This document shows positions 54,571-64,000 of a stretch of 64,000 nucleotides of DNA, piece after piece (position 1 is the first letter of the stretch; each line of letters starts with the position of its first letter). Location of the stretch: assembly GCF_036924535.1 (NCBI RefSeq), contig NZ_JAZHRT010000001.1, positions 1,860,001-1,924,000 on the forward strand, read 5' to 3'. Position numbers and translations under genes: made by a program. The notes beneath the pieces are model-generated. The model saw only the letters and a program-made list of their open reading frames with translations. It was not told where the DNA came from and searched no databases. The stretch comes from Bradyrhizobium sp. AZCC 2262. GTDB taxonomy: Bacteria > Pseudomonadota > Alphaproteobacteria > Rhizobiales > Xanthobacteraceae.

Positions 54571-57291
54571 GTGCTGAATAATTCATCGCAAGAAATCATC
54601 GCGGAGAGCCAGCCGCTGTTCGCTGCGGGCATGCCGTGGCGGATCAGGCTGGGAGCCATCCAGTGGCTGATCCTGAGTGCGGCGGCGCTCGTGATCGCGA
54701 TCATGCTCGGCACCGGCTATTTCGCCATGCAATACCGCGAGCGGGCGCTGGATGTCGCCGAACGCGAACTCAGCAACAGCGCGCTCCTGCTGTCGCGGCA
54801 TTTCGACCAGCAATTGCTGGACCTCCAGCACGTCCAGGAAGATGTCGTGACCAGTATGCGGGCGGACGGGGTCCACACCGCCGACGACTTCGAAAGCAAG
54901 ATGTCGACGTTGAGCGCGCACGAAATGCTGCGCGCGAAGCTTTCGGTGTTGCCGCATGTCGGCGCCCTGAATCTCTGGAGCGCCAAGGGCCGGCTGATCA
55001 ATTCGTCCGAGATGTGGCCGGTGGCCGACAAGACCATCACCGACCGGCGCTACTTCCAGGAGTTCATGTCAGGCAAGCCTGCGCCCGACGTGATCGTCGA
55101 GCCGGTCGTGAGCCGGGTGACCAAGGTCTGGACCACGGTCTTTGCGCGAAAGATCACCGGCCGCCAGGGCGAGATCATCGGCTTTGCCGTCCGCGGCGTT
55201 GAACCTTCCCACTTCGAGGATTTCGTCGCATCGCTGGCGCTGGACAGCGACACCGCGATTTCGATGATTCACCGCGACGGCACCATCATCGCCCGCTATC
55301 CCAAGGACTATTCGCTGATCGGCAACAACGTCGCCAATACGGAAGCGTTTCAGCGCGTGCTGGCGCTCGACGGCAATGTTTCGGGACGCTTCACCAGCGC
55401 GAGATCGTCGGAAGACAAGGTCGGCGCCGTCAAGTCGCTGATGCACTTTCCGATCCTCATCGTCGCGACCACCAGGACCGAGACCGCACTCGCCGACTGG
55501 CGGGCGCAGACCAGGCTGCAATTCTTTGCGGCCGCGCTGGCGATCGTCGTCGTCATCGGCATGGTCTTCCTGATCGTGCGCCAGTTGCGCAGCCAGCATG
55601 CCGCAGCCCAGCGCAAGCTTTCGGAGAAGAGCCAGCATCTCGACACCGCCATCAACAACATGACGCAGGGCTTGCTGTTGTTCGATTCGTCAGGGCGCCT
55701 CGTGATCTGCAACCAGCAATATATCGAGATGTTCGGGCTCTCGCCCGACGTGGTCAAACCCGGCCTCCATCTGCGCGACCTGATCCTGTACCGTCAGGAG
55801 CTCGGCTCGTTTGTCGGCGACGCCGACGCTTATTGCGCCCGGTTTCTCGATCCCAGCGGCAGCCTGGTTCAGGATACCGTGACCTCGACGCCGGACGGGC
55901 GCACGATCCGGCTGATCTACAAGCGGTCGCCGGACGGCGGCTGGGCCACGACACTGGAAGACGTCACCGAAGGGCGGCGCGACCAGGCCAGGATCGAGCA
56001 TCTCGCCCATTACGACGCGCTGACCAATCTGCCGAACCGCACGCTGTTCCAGCACCATGCGGAAGGGTTGCTGCTGGAAACCGAGGGGCGCCAGTTCGCG
56101 ATCCTCTATATCGACATCGACGAGTTCAAGCGCATCAACGACACGCTGGGCCATCTGATCGGCGACGAGTTCCTGAAGGGCGTGGCGGAGCGGTTGCGCC
56201 AGTCGGTCGGCCCGGAAGATTTTATCGCCCGCCTCGGCGGCGATGAATTCGCCATTCTTCAGGACGGCATCGCGAGTGGCGAGGACGTTCATGCGCTGGT
56301 CGCGCGGATCTATCAGGCGCTGCGCACCCCGTTCGACTGCCATGGCCACCAGCTTTCCAGCGACGCCAGCATCGGCATCGCGATCGCGCCGCGCGACGGC
56401 ACGGACCTGTTCGATCTCTTGAAGAACGCCGATCTCGCCATGTATGCGGCGAAGGCGGCCGGCCGCAGAACCTATCGCTTCTTCGATCCAGCGATGGAGC
56501 AGCAGGCCAATCATCGCCGCGAGCTGGAGGCGGATTTGCGCGTGGCGCTGGCGTTAGGCGCATTCGAACTGCACTATCAGCCGCAGGTCGATCTGCGCAG
56601 CGACCGCGTCACCGGCTGCGAAGCGCTGTTGCGCTGGCGGCATCCGGTGCGCGGCATGGTCTCTCCGGCCGACTTCGTGCCGGTCGCCGAGGAAACCGGC
56701 CTGATCGAGGAGATCGGGCAGTGGGTGTTGCGCACCGCCTGCGCCGAAGCCGCGAGCTGGCCGGCCGATGTCCGCATCGCCGTCAACGTCTCGCCGATTC
56801 AATTCCGGTCGGAAGCGCTGTCGCTGAAAGTCGCGGCTGTTCTCTCCGACACCGGCCTCGACCCGCGCCGGCTGGAGCTGGAGATCACGGAAGCCGTTCT
56901 GATCGCGGACGATGATGCTGCGCTCGCGACGCTGAACCAGCTCCGCGCGCTCGGGGTTCACATCGCGCTCGACGATTTCGGAACCGGCTATTCCTCGCTG
57001 CAATATCTGCAGCGTTTTCCGTTCGACAAGATCAAGGTCGACCGCTCCTTCGTCAAGGAAGTGACGCGCAATTCCTCGTCGGCCTCGATCATCCGCGCGG
57101 TGGTGAGCATCGCCGCCGACCGCAACATGGTCACGACCGCGGAAGGCGTCGAGACCCTGCAGCAGCGCGAGACCGTGCAGAATCTCGGATGCACCCAGAT
57201 GCAGGGTTTTCTGTTCAGCGCGGCACGCCCGGCGCAGGAAATCCGCGCGCTGCTGGCATCGGGGGAGGCCGGCGTCGAGGCCGCGGCGTAA
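54571..57291 (+). CDS. Membrane-bound GGDEF-EAL c-di-GMP signalling protein with PAS
   Basis: 906 residues from GTG 54571; a TTG at 54526 would add 15. Two membrane helices flank a periplasmic dCache-type sensor (about 60-310). A PAS domain follows (LDTAINNMTQGLLLFDSSGR). Then GGDEF with intact RLGGDEFAI near residue 556, and EAL with EALLRW at 684, NVSPIQF, DDFGTGYSSLQYL and TTAEGVET. Both catalytic motif sets appear complete, so it could make and break cyclic di-GMP. Confidence 0.93.
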   Translation: MLNNSSQEIIAESQPLFAAGMPWRIRLGAIQWLILSAAALVIAIMLGTGYFAMQYRERALDVAERELSNSALLLSRHFDQQLLDLQHVQEDVVTSMRADGVHTADDFESKMSTLSAHEMLRAKLSVLPHVGALNLWSAKGRLINSSEMWPVADKTITDRRYFQEFMSGKPAPDVIVEPVVSRVTKVWTTVFARKITGRQGEIIGFAVRGVEPSHFEDFVASLALDSDTAISMIHRDGTIIARYPKDYSLIGNNVANTEAFQRVLALDGNVSGRFTSARSSEDKVGAVKSLMHFPILIVATTRTETALADWRAQTRLQFFAAALAIVVVIGMVFLIVRQLRSQHAAAQRKLSEKSQHLDTAINNMTQGLLLFDSSGRLVICNQQYIEMFGLSPDVVKPGLHLRDLILYRQELGSFVGDADAYCARFLDPSGSLVQDTVTSTPDGRTIRLIYKRSPDGGWATTLEDVTEGRRDQARIEHLAHYDALTNLPNRTLFQHHAEGLLLETEGRQFAILYIDIDEFKRINDTLGHLIGDEFLKGVAERLRQSVGPEDFIARLGGDEFAILQDGIASGEDVHALVARIYQALRTPFDCHGHQLSSDASIGIAIAPRDGTDLFDLLKNADLAMYAAKAAGRRTYRFFDPAMEQQANHRRELEADLRVALALGAFELHYQPQVDLRSDRVTGCEALLRWRHPVRGMVSPADFVPVAEETGLIEEIGQWVLRTACAEAASWPADVRIAVNVSPIQFRSEALSLKVAAVLSDTGLDPRRLELEITEAVLIADDDAALATLNQLRALGVHIALDDFGTGYSSLQYLQRFPFDKIKVDRSFVKEVTRNSSSASIIRAVVSIAADRNMVTTAEGVETLQQRETVQNLGCTQMQGFLFSAARPAQEIRALLASGEAGVEAAA

Positions 57292-57310
57292 GGCTGGACA
57301 CCAGATTGCT

Positions 57311-59782
57311 TCAGCCCGGCTGCGGCCGCGCCTCGGAGATCGCCTTCCTGAGACTCCGCGACAGCAATTCCACCGAATAGGGTTTCTGGATCAGCTCGAA
57401 GCCGCGGTGGGCATTCTCCGCGAGCACGTTGCTGTATCCGCTGGTCAGGACTACGGGCAGGCCCGGATAGCGCTCGCGCACGATGCCGGCGAGTTCGACG
57501 CCGTTCATCCCGGGCATGATGACGTCGGAAAACACCAGGTCAGCGGAAAATTCGTCCTCGGCCAGGATTGCAAGCGCAGCATCCGCGCTGGCGACGCGGC
57601 GGACGGTGTATCCGAGATCTTCCAGCAACTCGGTGGAGAACTGTCCGACGTCGTCATTGTCCTCGACCACGAGCACGCGGTAGCCGCGGCCGCGTGCGGC
57701 GGGCTCGGTGCCGGTCGCGGCCGCCTCGACGGCATCGGCCGGGACAGCCGCCTGCGGCAGGTAGATCGTAAACGTCGCGCCCTGGCCGGGCTCGCTCACG
57801 ACCGCGATGTCGCCCTCGGATTGCTTGGCAAAGCCGAACGCCTGGCTGAGGCCGAGGCCGGTGCCCTTGCCGACTTCCTTGGTGGTGAAGAACGGCTCGA
57901 AGATCGTCTCGAGCAACTCGGGTGCGATGCCGATGCCGGTATCGGTCACGGTGATGGCGACGAAGTCGCCGCTGCGGCCGGACTGGGCGCGGAGCGGCGG
58001 AATGGCTTCCACTTTCCGGACGCGGATGTTCAGATGGCCCTCGCTGTCCATGGCGTCGCGGCTATTGACGGCAAGATTCATCAGCGCGGTTTCGAACTGC
58101 GCGATGTCGGCGATCGCAAAACAATTGATGTCTGATATGTCGACATCGATCCTGATCCGGGCGCCGACCAGCGGGCGGATCAGTCGCGCCACCGCCTCGA
58201 CCTGGGTGCCGACATTGAACACTTGCGGCTTCAGCGGCTGCCTGCGGGCGAACGCCAGCAACTGTCCGGTCAGCTTGGAGGCCCGCTCCACCGTCTCGGC
58301 GATCGCGTCGATATAGCGCCGGCGCCGCTCTTCCGGCAGTTCGCGGCGGCGCAGGAAGTCGGTAGCGGAGCGGATGATGGTCAGGAGATTGTTGAAATCG
58401 TGCGCGACGCCGCCGGTCAGTTGCCCGACCGCTTCCATCTTCTGCGACTGGCGCAGCGCTTCCTCGCCCTGGCGGCGCTCGGTGATGTCGACGGCATCGG
58501 GCACCGCGCCGATGATCGCGCCGTGCTGATCGCGTAGGGGGCGCATTACAAAGTCGAAATAGCGCTCGCCGACCGGCAGGCATAGTCGCATTTCGATCTG
58601 GGCTTCTTCGCCCCGCATCACGGCCATGAAGGCGTCCCGGACGGCGTCGCGCATGCCTTCGGTTCCGGAAAACCACGGCGTTTCCCAGAACGGCTTGCCG
58701 ATCACGTCGCCGGCGTCACAGCGGATTCCGGCAAGCGCGGTCTTGTTGGCGTACAGGAGATCGCCGTGCTGGTTCAGCAGTCCCTGATACTGGTGGCTGG
58801 TCTCCAGGATCGCGCGCATCTGGGCTTCGCTGGATTCGAGCTGCGCCGTGCGTTCGGTGATCCGCAATTCGAGGATTTCGTTCAGCCGGCGCAAATCGTG
58901 CTCGGCCTGCTTGGCCGACGTGATGTCGTGGGCGACGCCGATGAAGCCGATATGGTTGCCGGTCGGGTCCCAGCGCGGCTGGGATTCCGAGCGCAGCCAG
59001 CGCCATTCGCCGTCGGCGCGCTGGTAGCGGGCTTCCAGCACGAATGGCTTGAGCGAGGCCTCGCCCGCGATCGATTCCTGCACGACGCGCTGTTGGTCAT
59101 CCGGATGCAGCCGCTTGCGCCAGTCGAACACGATGGCTTCCTCGAACGGCAGCCCGAGGAAATCGAGATAGGCCTGGTTGGCGAAGGAACGCGTGCGGTC
59201 GAGCTTGGTGACCCAGACCGGCACCGGCGCGCTGTCGGCGATCAGGCGGAAGCGCTCCTCGCTTTCGCGCAAGGTTCCCTGCGCCAGCATTTGGGCGGTG
59301 ACGTCGAGATCGGCGCCGACCAGGCGCAGCGCACGGCCGTCGCCGTCGCGGTCGATCTTGGCGACGACGCGGATCCAGCGGGTCGTGCCGTCGTTTGGCC
59401 GCACGATGCGGTATTCGGCCGAATAGTCCTCGCTCTCGCTCTTCAGGATGCCGAACAAATGCTGGACCGTTCGCTCGCGATCGTCGGGATGGATTCGGCT
59501 GACCCATTCTTCGTAGGTTTCGTTGGCCGCCTCGGGCGGCAAGCCATGAACCAGCAGATATTCGGGGGAGCGGCGATTCTTGACGCCGTCGCGGAAATCG
59601 ATTTCGAGACCGCCGACGCCGGCGATGCGCTGGATCCGCACCAGCTCGGCCTCGCGCTCCTGCAGCACGCGATGAGCACGGTCGCGTTCGCTGGCGATCT
59701 CCTGCAGATGTTGCTGCAGGCGTTCGGCGGCGGCTTCGGGCAGGAAATTTGAACTGTCGGAAGGGGTCATGCGTGCCGGCAA
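57311..59782 (-). CDS. Hybrid PAS sensor histidine kinase with receiver domain
   Basis: 823 residues, no membrane helix. A short coiled coil (15-50), three PAS domains (about 50-165, 175-295, 325-437), HisKA with H461 (GGVAHDFNNLL), an ATPase domain (NSRDAM, GTGLGLSQAFGF), and a C-terminal receiver with Asp753 (DLVFSDVIMPGMNG). Soluble hybrid kinase, perhaps sensing redox or light through PAS; ligand unknown. It converges with the GGDEF-EAL gene, their stops 19 bp apart. Confidence 0.93.
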   Translation of the reverse strand: MPARMTPSDSSNFLPEAAAERLQQHLQEIASERDRAHRVLQEREAELVRIQRIAGVGGLEIDFRDGVKNRRSPEYLLVHGLPPEAANETYEEWVSRIHPDDRERTVQHLFGILKSESEDYSAEYRIVRPNDGTTRWIRVVAKIDRDGDGRALRLVGADLDVTAQMLAQGTLRESEERFRLIADSAPVPVWVTKLDRTRSFANQAYLDFLGLPFEEAIVFDWRKRLHPDDQQRVVQESIAGEASLKPFVLEARYQRADGEWRWLRSESQPRWDPTGNHIGFIGVAHDITSAKQAEHDLRRLNEILELRITERTAQLESSEAQMRAILETSHQYQGLLNQHGDLLYANKTALAGIRCDAGDVIGKPFWETPWFSGTEGMRDAVRDAFMAVMRGEEAQIEMRLCLPVGERYFDFVMRPLRDQHGAIIGAVPDAVDITERRQGEEALRQSQKMEAVGQLTGGVAHDFNNLLTIIRSATDFLRRRELPEERRRRYIDAIAETVERASKLTGQLLAFARRQPLKPQVFNVGTQVEAVARLIRPLVGARIRIDVDISDINCFAIADIAQFETALMNLAVNSRDAMDSEGHLNIRVRKVEAIPPLRAQSGRSGDFVAITVTDTGIGIAPELLETIFEPFFTTKEVGKGTGLGLSQAFGFAKQSEGDIAVVSEPGQGATFTIYLPQAAVPADAVEAAATGTEPAARGRGYRVLVVEDNDDVGQFSTELLEDLGYTVRRVASADAALAILAEDEFSADLVFSDVIMPGMNGVELAGIVRERYPGLPVVLTSGYSNVLAENAHRGFELIQKPYSVELLSRSLRKAISEARPQPG

Positions 59783-59826
59783 CCTTTGCGGGCACTTTCA
59801 CACAGGAGGCGGCGCGTTTGCCAGCC

Positions 59827-60600
59827 TCATTTGCTCTTGGTGGTTGATCGGCAGTTATAGGCCCTGCGGAACCCGGCGGCCTGTGCGTCTTCCTCGGAAC
59901 AAAACCAGCGATCCGGGCTGGTCAGGCCTGGATAGGAGCGGCACGCCTGCAGATGATAGATGCCGAGGTTCCCGGTGACGCGCGCGCGGACGGCGTATTT
60001 GCCCTTGATGTTGCAGCTCGCCGGCATCACGAGATCCTCGGGGAACAAGGCCTCGCGGATTTCGCGGTCGCGGTCGGCGCGGCACGCGGCGCCGAGCAGG
60101 GCGCCGTCCTTCTTGCCGGCACGGAACTCGCGCGGCGCGGCGAAGCAGCCCTTCCACAGCCCCTGGCGGTCGTCTTTGGCGCGGGCCTCGTCCGCCTGGA
60201 AGCGCCCGCTGGCGGAGGCTTCGACATTCAGGGCAAAGCCGTTGCGAACCAGCAACTGGCTGAGACTGGCTGGATCGCCCTCGATCTTGCAGACGCCGAT
60301 ATGCCGTTTCTTGTAGGCGGGATCGGGGCCGAGATCGTCGCAGCGGATCTGCTTGCCACCGAGCAGTTTTGTCAGTTGATCGCGCGCCTCGATACCGCAG
60401 GTCCAGACGTCGGCGTGCTCGTCGATACAGAGCTGGTCGACGGGTGGGACATCGATGCCGTCGAGCCGGTAGGTGAGGTTGCCAAGCTGAAGCGTGCTGC
60501 CATCCCGGACGATGGCGGTGGCGGCCGAACTCTGGCTGGCCGGAAGTCCGATCGAAAGCAACGCCGCAACCAGAAAAATTCGTGACCGCATCTGTTTCAT
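59827..60600 (-). CDS. Secreted SNase-like (thermonuclease-fold) protein
   Basis: 257 residues. The signal peptide ends near SSAAT. The next 130 residues follow the staphylococcal-nuclease fold: [38 protein letters not shown] and [12 protein letters not shown] Cys-rich C-terminal domain of about 100 residues follows ([33 protein letters not shown]), possibly disulfide-bonded. Nuclease activity is not certain. Confidence 0.8.
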   Translation of the reverse strand: MKQMRSRIFLVAALLSIGLPASQSSAATAIVRDGSTLQLGNLTYRLDGIDVPPVDQLCIDEHADVWTCGIEARDQLTKLLGGKQIRCDDLGPDPAYKKRHIGVCKIEGDPASLSQLLVRNGFALNVEASASGRFQADEARAKDDRQGLWKGCFAAPREFRAGKKDGALLGAACRADRDREIREALFPEDLVMPASCNIKGKYAVRARVTGNLGIYHLQACRSYPGLTSPDRWFCSEEDAQAAGFRRAYNCRSTTKSK

Positions 60601-60796
60601 TTCAAATCAATTCCACACCTGCCGTCGCCTTCTAGCATAAGGTGAGGTGATTGAACCAAGGCGCTGGCGCTAATCGCGCATCGAAGCAGGTTGGGGAAAA
60701 CCGTCAGCGCCGTTGCGGCCACAAGCCGAATGACCCATTGACTTGACGAGAACAAAATAGGAACATAGCCAGCGTCGCTCAGCACGGAATATTGCC

Positions 60797-61006
60797 ATGT
60801 CATCCTCTTCGCAGCCGAAATTCGAAGAGGACGACGAGCTGGAAACCGCGGTGGATCAAGCGATTTCAGCCTGCGGCGGCGACCTGAAGGCCACGATCCG
60901 CGCGCTGATTGTCGCCAATGAATATCTGGAAACCGAGGTCGGCGAGCTGATGAAGGCGGTATCCCGCGCCTACGCGCGGGGCCGGTTCAACGCCTATTCC
61001 GGGTGA
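60797..61006 (+). CDS. Small conserved-looking acidic protein
   Basis: 69 residues, predicted helical, acidic at the N-terminus (SSSSQPKFEEDDELETAV) with a DLKATIRALIVANEYLE core. I have seen similar proteins in Bradyrhizobium relatives; function unknown. It lies 139 bp before the carboxylase gene on the same strand. Confidence 0.65.
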   Translation: MSSSSQPKFEEDDELETAVDQAISACGGDLKATIRALIVANEYLETEVGELMKAVSRAYARGRFNAYSG

Positions 61007-61145
61007 ATTGCAGCGGGCTGGCACGGCGAAGCCGATACGAGACCGTTGCCTCCATCGATTTTTGCTGTACGACGGGTTTGTTACCCGCGTCCCCGCATGT
61101 CACATTGCGGGTGAGGATCCCGCCCAAAGCTCAAGCAAGAAGAAC

Positions 61146-63161
61146 ATGTTCAAGAGAATTTTGATCGCAAATCGCGGCGAGATCGCCTGCCGGGTCATCA
61201 AGACTGCGCGCCGGATGGGGATCGAGACGGTGGCCGTGTATTCCGAGGCCGACCGCGATGCGCTCCATGTCGAAATGGCCGATGATGCCGTGCTGATCGG
61301 CCCGCCGGCCGCGGCCGAGAGTTATCTGCTGATCGATAAAATCGTCGAGGCCTGCCGCAAGACCGGCGCAGAGGCCGTGCATCCCGGCTACGGCTTCCTG
61401 TCAGAGCGCGAGGCGTTCCCGCGCGAGCTTGCCAAGGCGGGTATCGTCTTCATCGGTCCTAATCCCGGCGCCATCGCCGCCATGGGCGACAAGATCGAAT
61501 CCAAGAAGGCCGCCGCCAAGGCCAAGGTGTCGACCGTGCCGGGACATCTCGGCGTCATCGAAGACGAAAAGCACGCGGTAAAGATCGCCGACGAGATCGG
61601 CTATCCCGTGATGATCAAGGCCTCCGCCGGCGGCGGCGGCAAGGGCATGCGGATCGCGCATTCGAAGGCCGAGGTCGCCGAAGGTTTCAACCTCGCCAAG
61701 GCCGAAGCCAAATCCTCGTTCGGCGACGACCGCGTCTTCATCGAGAAATTCATTGTCGATCCCCGCCATATCGAAATCCAGGTGCTCGGTGACAAGCATG
61801 GCAACGTGATTTATCTCGGCGAGCGCGAATGTTCGATCCAGCGCCGCAACCAGAAAGTCATCGAGGAGGCGCCGTCGCCGCTGCTCGACGAGACCACGCG
61901 CCGCAAGATGGGCGAACAGGCGGTGTCGCTGGCAAAAGCCGTGAACTACGATTCCGCCGGCACGGTCGAATTCGTCGCCGGCCAGGACAAGAGCTTCTAC
62001 TTCCTGGAGATGAACACCCGCCTGCAGGTCGAGCATCCCGTTACCGAATTGATCACCGGCATCGACCTCGTCGAGCAGATGATCCGCGTCGCCGCCGGCG
62101 AGAAGCTTGCGATCGCGCAGAAGGACGTCACGCTGACCGGCTGGGCGGTGGAATCCCGCGTCTATGCCGAGGATCCGTTCCGCAATTTTCTTCCCTCCAT
62201 TGGCCGGCTGGTGAAATACCGCCCGCCCGCCGAAGCGAGCCATGGCGGCATCACCATCCGCAACGACACCGGCGTGCAGGAAGGCGGCGAAATCTCGATC
62301 CATTACGATCCGATGATTGCAAAACTCGTGACGCATGCGCCGTCGCGGGCGGCGGCGATCGAGGCGCAGTCGACCGCGCTGGACGCGTTTTACGTCGACG
62401 GCATCCGTCACAACATTCCGTTCCTGTCGGCGCTGATGAACCACCCGCGCTGGCGCGAGGGCAAGCTTTCCACCGGCTTTATCGCCGAGGAATTCCCGAA
62501 AGGTTTTTCCGCGCGTCCGCCGGAAGGCGAGGTCGCGCGGCGGCTGGCGGCTGTCGGAGCCGCGATCGATCATGTGCTGGGCGAGCGCAAGCGGCAGATT
62601 TCCGGACAGATGAACGGCCGGCTGGTGCAACGCGAACGCCGCCGCGCGGTGTGGCTCGATCGCGACGAAATCGCGCTCGATGTGGCGCGCGAGGCCGAGG
62701 GCATCACGGTGCGCTTCATCGGCGCCGACGGTCGGCCCGGCAATCCGCACAATCTGGTCTCGACCTGGACGCCGGGCGAACCGGTCTGGCAGGGCACCAT
62801 CGACGGCCACTTCGTGGCGATGCAGGTGCGCGCGATCCCGAACGGCATCCGCCTGGCGCATCAGGGCTTTGACGTTGCGGTCAACGTCTTCACCGAAAGC
62901 GAGGCCTCTGCCGCCCGGCTGATGCCGGTGACATCGGCCGCCGACACCGGGAAGAAGCTGCTGTGTCCAATGCCTGGCCTCGTGGTGTCGATTGCCGTGA
63001 GCGAAGGGCAGGAGGTCAAGTCCGGCGAGACCTTGGCCGTCGTCGAGGCGATGAAGATGCAGAACGTGCTGCGCGCCGAGCGCGACGGCACGGTGAAGAA
63101 GATCCACGCCGCCGCCGGCGCCACGCTGGCGGTGGATGCGCTGATTCTGGAATTTGCGTAG
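61146..63161 (+). CDS. pccA: Acyl-CoA (propionyl-CoA) carboxylase, biotin-carrying alpha subunit
   Basis: 671 residues from ATG 61146, where the biotin carboxylase domain begins (FKRILIANRGEIACRVIK). ATP-grasp motifs SAGGGGKGMRI and VHPGYGFLSE are present. A linker (BT) domain and the biotinyl domain follow, with Lys637 in EAMKMQN. It carboxylates biotin with bicarbonate and ATP, and the partner beta subunit transfers it to propionyl- or a related acyl-CoA. The beta subunit is not in the window. Confidence 0.92.
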   Translation: MFKRILIANRGEIACRVIKTARRMGIETVAVYSEADRDALHVEMADDAVLIGPPAAAESYLLIDKIVEACRKTGAEAVHPGYGFLSEREAFPRELAKAGIVFIGPNPGAIAAMGDKIESKKAAAKAKVSTVPGHLGVIEDEKHAVKIADEIGYPVMIKASAGGGGKGMRIAHSKAEVAEGFNLAKAEAKSSFGDDRVFIEKFIVDPRHIEIQVLGDKHGNVIYLGERECSIQRRNQKVIEEAPSPLLDETTRRKMGEQAVSLAKAVNYDSAGTVEFVAGQDKSFYFLEMNTRLQVEHPVTELITGIDLVEQMIRVAAGEKLAIAQKDVTLTGWAVESRVYAEDPFRNFLPSIGRLVKYRPPAEASHGGITIRNDTGVQEGGEISIHYDPMIAKLVTHAPSRAAAIEAQSTALDAFYVDGIRHNIPFLSALMNHPRWREGKLSTGFIAEEFPKGFSARPPEGEVARRLAAVGAAIDHVLGERKRQISGQMNGRLVQRERRRAVWLDRDEIALDVAREAEGITVRFIGADGRPGNPHNLVSTWTPGEPVWQGTIDGHFVAMQVRAIPNGIRLAHQGFDVAVNVFTESEASAARLMPVTSAADTGKKLLCPMPGLVVSIAVSEGQEVKSGETLAVVEAMKMQNVLRAERDGTVKKIHAAAGATLAVDALILEFA

Positions 63162-63163
63162 AG

Positions 63164-63247
63164 CCGTCATTCCGGGGCGATGCGAAGCATCGAACCCGGA
63201 ATCTCGAGATTCCGGGTCTGGTGCTACGCACCATCCCGGAATGACGG
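63164..63247. repeat. 84-bp palindromic interspersed repeat, copy 2
   Basis: The same element as at 44508-44592: ccgtcattccgggg at one end and atcccggaatgacgg at the other, with the inner gaagcatcgaacccggaatc. It lies two bases after the pccA stop codon and could terminate its transcript. Confidence 0.88.
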
Positions 63248-63266
63248 AAAGAGTGGAGTATTGGGA

Positions 63267-64000
63267 ATGGCATTCCGTCAGCGCCGCGAGAGACTGCGTT
63301 CCATTCTCAACGGTCGCTCCTGCATCCGGCCCGGGTCGGTCTATGACGCGACCTCGATCCGTATTGCCGAAGACCTCGGCTTCGAACTCGGCATGTTCGG
63401 TGGCTCGGTGGCGTCGCTGGTCGTGCTCGGCGATCCCGATATCGCGCTGATCACGTTGACGGAACTGGCCGAACAGATGCGCCGGATGTCGCGCGCGTCC
63501 GCCTTGCCGGTGCTGGTCGATGCCGACCATGGCTATGGCAACGCGCTCAATGTCCGACGCACGGTGCAGGAACTCGAAGCCGCCGGCGCCGCCGGCCTGA
63601 CGATCGAGGATACGCTGTTGCCACAGGCGTTCGGACAGGCCGGAACGCAACTGATCTCGCTGGAGGAGGGCGTCGGCAAGATGAAGGCGGCGCTCGACGG
63701 GCGCGGCGATCCCGCGCTGGTCGTCATGGCGCGCACCGGCGCCGTATCCGTCACCGGTCTCGACGACGCCATTGCGCGCGCGAAGGCGTACGAGGCCACC
63801 GGTGTCGATGCGCTGTTCTTCACCGGCATCAAGAACCGGGGCGAACTCGAAGCCATTTCCGCCGCAACCCGGCTGCCGATCGTGCTCGGTGGCGCGCCCG
63901 AGGAGATGACCGCGCTCGATTATCTCGCAAGCCAGCGCGTGCGGATCGCGCTGCAGGGACACGCGCCGTTCGCTGCCGCCACCCAGGCCGTCTATGAAAC
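63267..64000 (+). CDS. Isocitrate lyase/PEP mutase-superfamily oxaloacetate decarboxylase (partial)
   Basis: The frame is open at the right window edge (about 244 residues seen) from ATG 63267. Recognisable: SVYDATSIRIAEDLGFELGM, the metal-binding VDADHGYGNALN, and the TIEDTLLPQ motif of the PEP mutase/isocitrate lyase superfamily. This subgroup is usually annotated as oxaloacetate decarboxylase. Metabolically it would fit with the carboxylase before it, although no operon is evident across the repeat. Confidence 0.85.
   Translation, partial: MAFRQRRERLRSILNGRSCIRPGSVYDATSIRIAEDLGFELGMFGGSVASLVVLGDPDIALITLTELAEQMRRMSRASALPVLVDADHGYGNALNVRRTVQELEAAGAAGLTIEDTLLPQAFGQAGTQLISLEEGVGKMKAALDGRGDPALVVMARTGAVSVTGLDDAIARAKAYEATGVDALFFTGIKNRGELEAISAATRLPIVLGGAPEEMTALDYLASQRVRIALQGHAPFAAATQAVYE

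Noticed and set aside
61401..63962. 853-codon open frame on the minus strand
   Set aside because: It is the mirror of pccA and the next gene; GC-rich third positions produce such shadows, and the composition is not protein-like.

Overview
The window is a chromosomal segment of an alphaproteobacterium that looks like Bradyrhizobium or a close relative (Nitrobacteraceae). This rests on the high GC content, on family-typical proteins (SoxCD, a Cyo oxidase, an HpnN-like hopanoid transporter, PccA) and on several short repeats of the kind scattered through Bradyrhizobium genomes. The genus call is inference from recognition, not from a search.

Left part (1-23.3 kb): the end of a sox locus (soxC fragment, soxD); an FMN reductase and small secreted proteins; an LDH/MDH-type dehydrogenase with a small protein and Dps; and a tightly overlapping cyoEABCD operon (heme O synthase plus bo3-type quinol oxidase) on the minus strand. 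A decayed stretch follows with a frameshifted NodT-type outer-membrane factor. Then come an HpnN-like RND transporter, a Deg-type periplasmic protease, small proteins, a yellow/royal-jelly-type beta-propeller protein, and a complete three-part efflux operon (EmrA-like adaptor, EmrB-like MFS pump, NodT-type outer-membrane channel).

Middle (23.4-40 kb): a Kup potassium transporter; a histidine-kinase-like fragment lacking its phospho-accepting His; and a formate dehydrogenase operon (Tat-targeted small protein, Cys-type alpha, Fe-S beta, cytochrome b gamma, a DUF3305 protein and a DUF3306-TorD fusion). Next is a graveyard of mobile-element and regulator remnants (LysR tail, IS66-type accessory ORF, frameshifted IS110). 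It leads into a mobilisation module of relaxase, excisionase-like HTH and tyrosine integrase, ending at tRNA-Arg(TCG). I see no conjugation pilus genes, so it looks like one end or a remnant of an integrative element.

Right part (40-64 kb): ordinary chromosomal genes. They comprise a ClpP-like secreted protein, an EamA exporter, a chemoreceptor, a DUF2177 membrane protein, 1-Cys peroxiredoxin, a repeat-rich intergenic region, three small genes, an opgC interrupted by a frameshift, a periplasmic alkaline-phosphatase-superfamily enzyme, small stress-type proteins (PPC domain, YciF-like DUF892), a PAP2 phosphatase, a GGDEF-EAL protein, a hybrid PAS histidine kinase, an SNase-like protein, the biotin-carrying subunit of an acyl-CoA carboxylase, and the start of an oxaloacetate decarboxylase-like enzyme cut by the window edge. 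The most distinctive features are the DUF3306-TorD fusion, the His-less kinase fragment, the duplicated gene-end sequence flanking the broken opgC, and the tRNA-linked mobile module.
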